Shown here piece after piece: positions 6,016 through 9,060 of a stretch of DNA of 9,060 nucleotides. A program made the translations under genes and the position numbers. The DNA is from Leptofilum sp965368765 (lineage in GTDB: Bacteria > Chloroflexota > Anaerolineae > Promineifilales > Promineifilaceae), in NCBI GenBank assembly GCA_965368765.1, contig CBDUOF010000212.1:1-9060 (forward strand), in the 5' to 3' direction. How positions within the stretch are numbered: the stretch's first letter is position 1; each line of letters starts with the position of its first letter. The notes below the pieces were generated by a model. The model was not told where the DNA came from. It worked only from the letters and a program-made list of their open reading frames with translations, and searched no databases.

Positions 6016-6432
6016 ATGTCTGAAAACAACTTAACTCGCAGCGAAACAGACAAAATGATCGCCGGCGTTTGCGGCGGCCTGGCTGAATATCTAAATTTAG
6101 ACCCTGTTTGGGTACGCTTGCTATTTGTGCTTTTACTCTTTGCCAGCGGCATTGGCGCACCGATTTACCTAGTTCTGTGGGTCATCATGCCGCGCGAGGC
6201 GGTGGCGGGTGAGCCAGGTAACGCTGTGCTGCAGGACAATTTTGAGGATTTGAGTCAGACAGTTTCAGACAAAATGGGCAAGCTTAGTCGTCCCGGTACG
6301 GTTGGTACCATGCTTATTTTATTTGGCGTTTACTTTTTATTCTCACAGTTTGGCTGGCTGAACGGGGCGCTCTTTTGGCCGATTGTCATTATTGGCATTG
6401 GGGCTTACATGCTGATGCGTCGTGAAGCGTAA
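6016..6432 (+). CDS. pspC: PspC-domain membrane protein with LiaF-like C-terminal segment
   Basis: A 138-residue protein. Residues about 5-60 are a clear PspC domain: a short cytoplasmic start with R-S-x-x-D-K-M-I-A-G-V-C-G-G-L-A-E-Y-L, then D-P-V-W-V-R-L-L-F, a transmembrane helix, and Y-L-V-L-W-V-I-M-P. After a polar linker, residues about 98-135 contain two further hydrophobic segments like those of LiaF/DUF5668 proteins. PspC proteins sense or transmit envelope stress in the phage-shock and Lia-type responses; the exact partner here is unknown. The ATG at 6016 is chosen because GGAGG lies 4 bases upstream. An upstream in-frame TTG at 5974 would add 14 residues without support. The gene stands alone, ends in a strong terminator, and converges on a two-component operon that could be related in function. 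Confidence 0.9.
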   Translation: MSENNLTRSETDKMIAGVCGGLAEYLNLDPVWVRLLFVLLLFASGIGAPIYLVLWVIMPREAVAGEPGNAVLQDNFEDLSQTVSDKMGKLSRPGTVGTMLILFGVYFLFSQFGWLNGALFWPIVIIGIGAYMLMRREA

Positions 6433-6461
6433 CGGTAACGAATGACTGATTTAGAATAGGG

Positions 6462-6493
6462 AACGGCCGTCTGGTGCAGACGGCCGTTTTTTT
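6462..6493 (+). terminator. Intrinsic terminator of pspC, built from two iterated palindromes
   Basis: An 11-bp perfect stem (AACGGCCGTCT at 6462-6472 with AGACGGCCGTT at 6478-6488) encloses a 5-base loop (GGTGC) and runs into seven T's (6487-6493). Each arm is an ACGGCCGT copy with matched flanks. The T-tract overlaps the stop codon of the convergent histidine kinase gene (6494-6492). In the kinase direction the hairpin has no T-rich tail, so it would terminate poorly there. Confidence 0.9.
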
Positions 6494-7958
6494 ATGAGGA
6501 GCGGCGGAAAGTGGCACCTAAGGCACGTAAACCTGGCCGTGTTTTAGACAAATCTTCCGCAGATGCTGGCACCGATGCTTTTGGTTCCACCACAATTGGT
6601 AGAATAATGGTAAAAGTTGTGCCTTCTCCGACCTGGCTTACGACATCAATATTGCCACCGTGTGCCTGGGCAATCCATTTGGCAATGGCTAACCCCAGCC
6701 CAGCGCCACCTTGCCTCGCCTGGCTGCGCGCCCGCGCCTTGTCCACCCGATAAAAACGGTCAAAAATATAGGGCAAATCTTCAGCCGGAATCCCCATACC
6801 TGTGTCGCTAATGCGCAGATAAGCCCAGCCGTTCTTTTTAGAGAGATTTACGTCGACTGTACCGCCATCAGGCGTATACTTTATGGCGTTGCTGATCAGG
6901 TTCAACAGCAGCTGCTTTAGGCGATCCACATCCCCCATAATGCAAACTTGATCAACTTCAGTCACCTTCACGTCTACCGATTTTTCCAGCAGTCGAACCT
7001 GCCGATACACTTCAAACAGCAAGTTGTCCAGTTCCACTTTTTGTTTTTCCAACGGCAAGCCACCTGCATCCGCACGGGCCAGCAAAAGCAGATCGCCTAC
7101 CAACCGGGTCATGCGTTCAATCTCTTCCTGAATAATCCCCAGGGATTCAGGGTCGGCATCCCCCATGCGCCGCATGAGATCCACATTGCCGCGAATAGCC
7201 GTAAGCGGCGTGCGCAGCTCGTGCGAAACATCAGCCAACAGCCGTTGTTGGGTCTGAAACAATCGCTCGAGCCGCTCCAGCAGCTGATTAAACGAGCGGG
7301 CCAGCACCCCAATTTCATCCGTGCGCTCCGTGTTGGGCACGCGGCGGCTCAGATCATCGGCATTGGTGATTTGGCGCGCGACAGCCGCCATTTCTTCCAG
7401 GGGTTTAAAGGAGCTTGGCGTAAGGAGTACTGCCAAAAAGAGGGAAGCCGTCGCCCCGGCAAAGCCCACAAACAGGGCAATTACCAAGAAGCGGTTGAAG
7501 CTTTCTATGCTGTCTACGAGCCGCCCCACCTGCAAGTAGCCAACCAGCCTGCCATCCACGTAAAATGGATCTGTATAGACGCGCAGTGTGCTGTCACCGC
7601 GCGTGACATAGTTTAATGTTTCAGTCTCATTTAAACCGTTGACATCAAGTGGCACCGCCAACTGTGGGCTCAGGTTTTGGGAACGTAACCGAATATTTCC
7701 CTCTGAATCAAACAGCATAAAAAAGGAAGCGGCCGTTTCCAGATTGTCTACCTCTTCATCAAATTCAGCGCGAAACGTGCCATCTCGCGAAATGAGCAAG
7801 CTTGTCGATTGAAACTCGGCCGAGAGCTGCATCAAGTCTTCATCTACTTCACGATTTATCTGGTTACGCGGCAGCAGATAGACGATGGCGGCAAACAAGA
7901 CGAATGCCACCATGAAAATTGACGTATAGACAAAGAGAAGACGGTTCTGAATTGACAA
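6492..7958 (-). CDS. Membrane sensor histidine kinase (HAMP-HisKA-HATPase)
   Basis: A 488-residue protein from the chosen start. Two membrane helices at about 5-29 and 157-180 enclose an extracytoplasmic sensor loop of about 127 residues. Then come a HAMP linker (about 180-235), a dimerisation/phosphoacceptor domain with the H-box SHELRTPL (His246), and an ATPase domain with N-box NLISNAIKYT (Asn357), G1 DTGMGI (385-390), F-box FDRFYR and G2 GGAGLGLAI (417-425). All catalytic boxes are intact. A basic, probably disordered tail of about 35 residues follows the ATPase. The TTG at 7958 is preferred because the family-typical opening SIQNRLLFVYTSIF follows it directly, it lies 4 bases after the regulator's stop, and GAAGAG lies upstream. 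A TTG at 7991 would overlap the regulator gene. It is the partner of the response regulator just upstream. The signal sensed is unknown. Confidence 0.92.
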   Translation of the reverse strand: MSIQNRLLFVYTSIFMVAFVLFAAIVYLLPRNQINREVDEDLMQLSAEFQSTSLLISRDGTFRAEFDEEVDNLETAASFFMLFDSEGNIRLRSQNLSPQLAVPLDVNGLNETETLNYVTRGDSTLRVYTDPFYVDGRLVGYLQVGRLVDSIESFNRFLVIALFVGFAGATASLFLAVLLTPSSFKPLEEMAAVARQITNADDLSRRVPNTERTDEIGVLARSFNQLLERLERLFQTQQRLLADVSHELRTPLTAIRGNVDLMRRMGDADPESLGIIQEEIERMTRLVGDLLLLARADAGGLPLEKQKVELDNLLFEVYRQVRLLEKSVDVKVTEVDQVCIMGDVDRLKQLLLNLISNAIKYTPDGGTVDVNLSKKNGWAYLRISDTGMGIPAEDLPYIFDRFYRVDKARARSQARQGGAGLGLAIAKWIAQAHGGNIDVVSQVGEGTTFTIILPIVVEPKASVPASAEDLSKTRPGLRALGATFRRSS

Positions 7959-7962
7959 AAGA

Positions 7963-8640
<678 letters not shown>

Positions 8641-8720
8641 AGTGTCCTCCAAAATTATTCACACACCCGATCCTGATAATAAGAAAGAACCGTCGGTGCG
8701 AAGCTGTTTTTAAGAAATGA

Positions 8721-8749
8721 ATTGTAAAAGCGACGCTGGTTTCGCACAA
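8721..8749 (-). promoter_or_regulatory. Candidate promoter of the two-component operon
   Basis: Minus-strand TTGTGC (8749-8744) and TACAAT (8726-8721) are 17 bp apart. The -10 matches five of six consensus bases and the -35 three of six. Transcription would start near 8714, giving a leader of about 75 bases. Inverted sequences flank it: AAGCTGTTTTT (8701-8711) against AAAAACAGGTT (8748-8758), and GTGCGAA (8696-8702) against TTCGCAC (8741-8747). This is the right place for an autoregulatory operator. Confidence 0.35.
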
Positions 8750-8758
8750 AAACAGGTT

Positions 8759-9032
8759 GTCTGTTTGGTGATGGCAAGGATACAATGGTTGGCGGGAAGA
8801 TGGAATAAATCAATTCGCCGACTACTGCCTACTATTTCAATGGCAAAACGGTGCTTTTTATTTCTAATTAATGATAGTAACAAATGAATGAACCAGCCGT
8901 CTACAAATGCGACTGTTTCCTAATCTCTCATCTATATTGATGATTATTATAACCTGCTTTTATGTAAAATGAGTGCACTGCCGCGGATCTCTGCCTAGAA
9001 GTGCAGCTTTTTAGCGGGTCTGGAGTATATCA
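8759..9032. other. Intergenic DNA without a supported gene
   Basis: AT-rich divergent spacer between the two-component operon and the plus-strand gene at the right edge. The only open frame of note (plus, 8771-8887, 38 residues) has no ribosome-binding site and no recognisable sequence. A confident promoter for the right-edge gene was not found, although TATAAC (8948-8953) and TAAAAT (8965-8970) are possible -10 elements. Confidence 0.5.
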
Positions 9033-9060
9033 ATGGATGCCATTTTGCAGTTCGGTTTGG
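9033..9060 (+). CDS. First nine codons of a gene running off the right edge
   Basis: The ATG at 9033 is preceded by GGAG (9022-9025) at the ideal 7-base spacing, and the frame reads MDAILQFGL to the window end. The start is persuasive but the product cannot be identified. The hydrophobic opening would suit a membrane protein, and some PAP2-type phosphatases begin similarly, but nine residues cannot support that. Confidence 0.5.

Noticed and set aside
6948..7616. Plus-strand 222-codon frame opposite the histidine kinase
   Set aside because: The opposite strand encodes an intact kinase with all catalytic boxes. This frame has a His/Gln-rich composition typical of an antisense shadow.
8771..8887. 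38-residue plus-strand frame in the right-hand intergenic region
   Set aside because: No Shine-Dalgarno, no recognisable sequence, and AT-rich non-coding composition around it.

Overview
The window looks like a piece of a bacterial chromosome of moderate GC content. It encodes envelope-associated and signalling proteins and carries no rRNA, tRNA, CRISPR array, phage or IS element that I can see. The organism is most likely a Chloroflexota (Anaerolineae-like) bacterium. That is inferred from resemblance of the proteins to family sequences I remember: two VanW/YoaR-type 'PG_binding_4' plus serine beta-lactamase-like hydrolases in tandem, one with a Thr-Pro tail, a PspC protein with a LiaF-like tail, and a DUF420-like protein. 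It cannot be proven from the window alone.

Layout, left to right. (1) 1-613, minus strand: the first 42 codons of a gene that leaves the window, preceded by a single-TM conserved hypothetical. (2) 614-1037: a gene-poor stretch holding a small minus-strand lipoprotein start that appears frameshifted (706-904). (3) 1038-1777: a small plus-strand YgjV/SemiSWEET-like membrane protein, tail-to-tail and overlapping at the stop codons with a minus-strand DUF420-like membrane protein that has a good sigma-70 promoter. (4) 1991-5089, minus strand: two tandem, 3-nt-spaced paralogous membrane-anchored serine-hydrolase genes. The downstream copy keeps its catalytic motifs. The upstream copy has lost the nucleophile, the SDN serine and the KTG lysine. 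(5) 5183-5656, minus strand: a Nudix hydrolase behind an extended -10 promoter and a ~140-nt leader with mutually exclusive inverted repeats. (6) 6016-6432, plus strand: PspC, ending in a textbook intrinsic terminator. (7) 6492-8640, minus strand: an OmpR-family response regulator and sensor histidine kinase operon. (8) 8641-9032: a non-coding region with the regulator's promoter, then the first codons of a plus-strand gene at the right edge.

Most gene products are membrane or envelope proteins. PspC and the two-component system converge on one terminator, which suggests, without proving it, an envelope-stress theme.

The strongest unexplained signal is a short palindrome, ACGGCCGT. I count 14 exact copies, against about 0.14 expected from random sequence with equal base frequencies, plus six further CGGCCG cores. 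The copies lie in genes (all three reading frames) and in non-coding DNA, and two of them form the arms of the PspC terminator. It behaves like a highly iterated palindrome (compare HIP1 of cyanobacteria) or a DNA uptake sequence.
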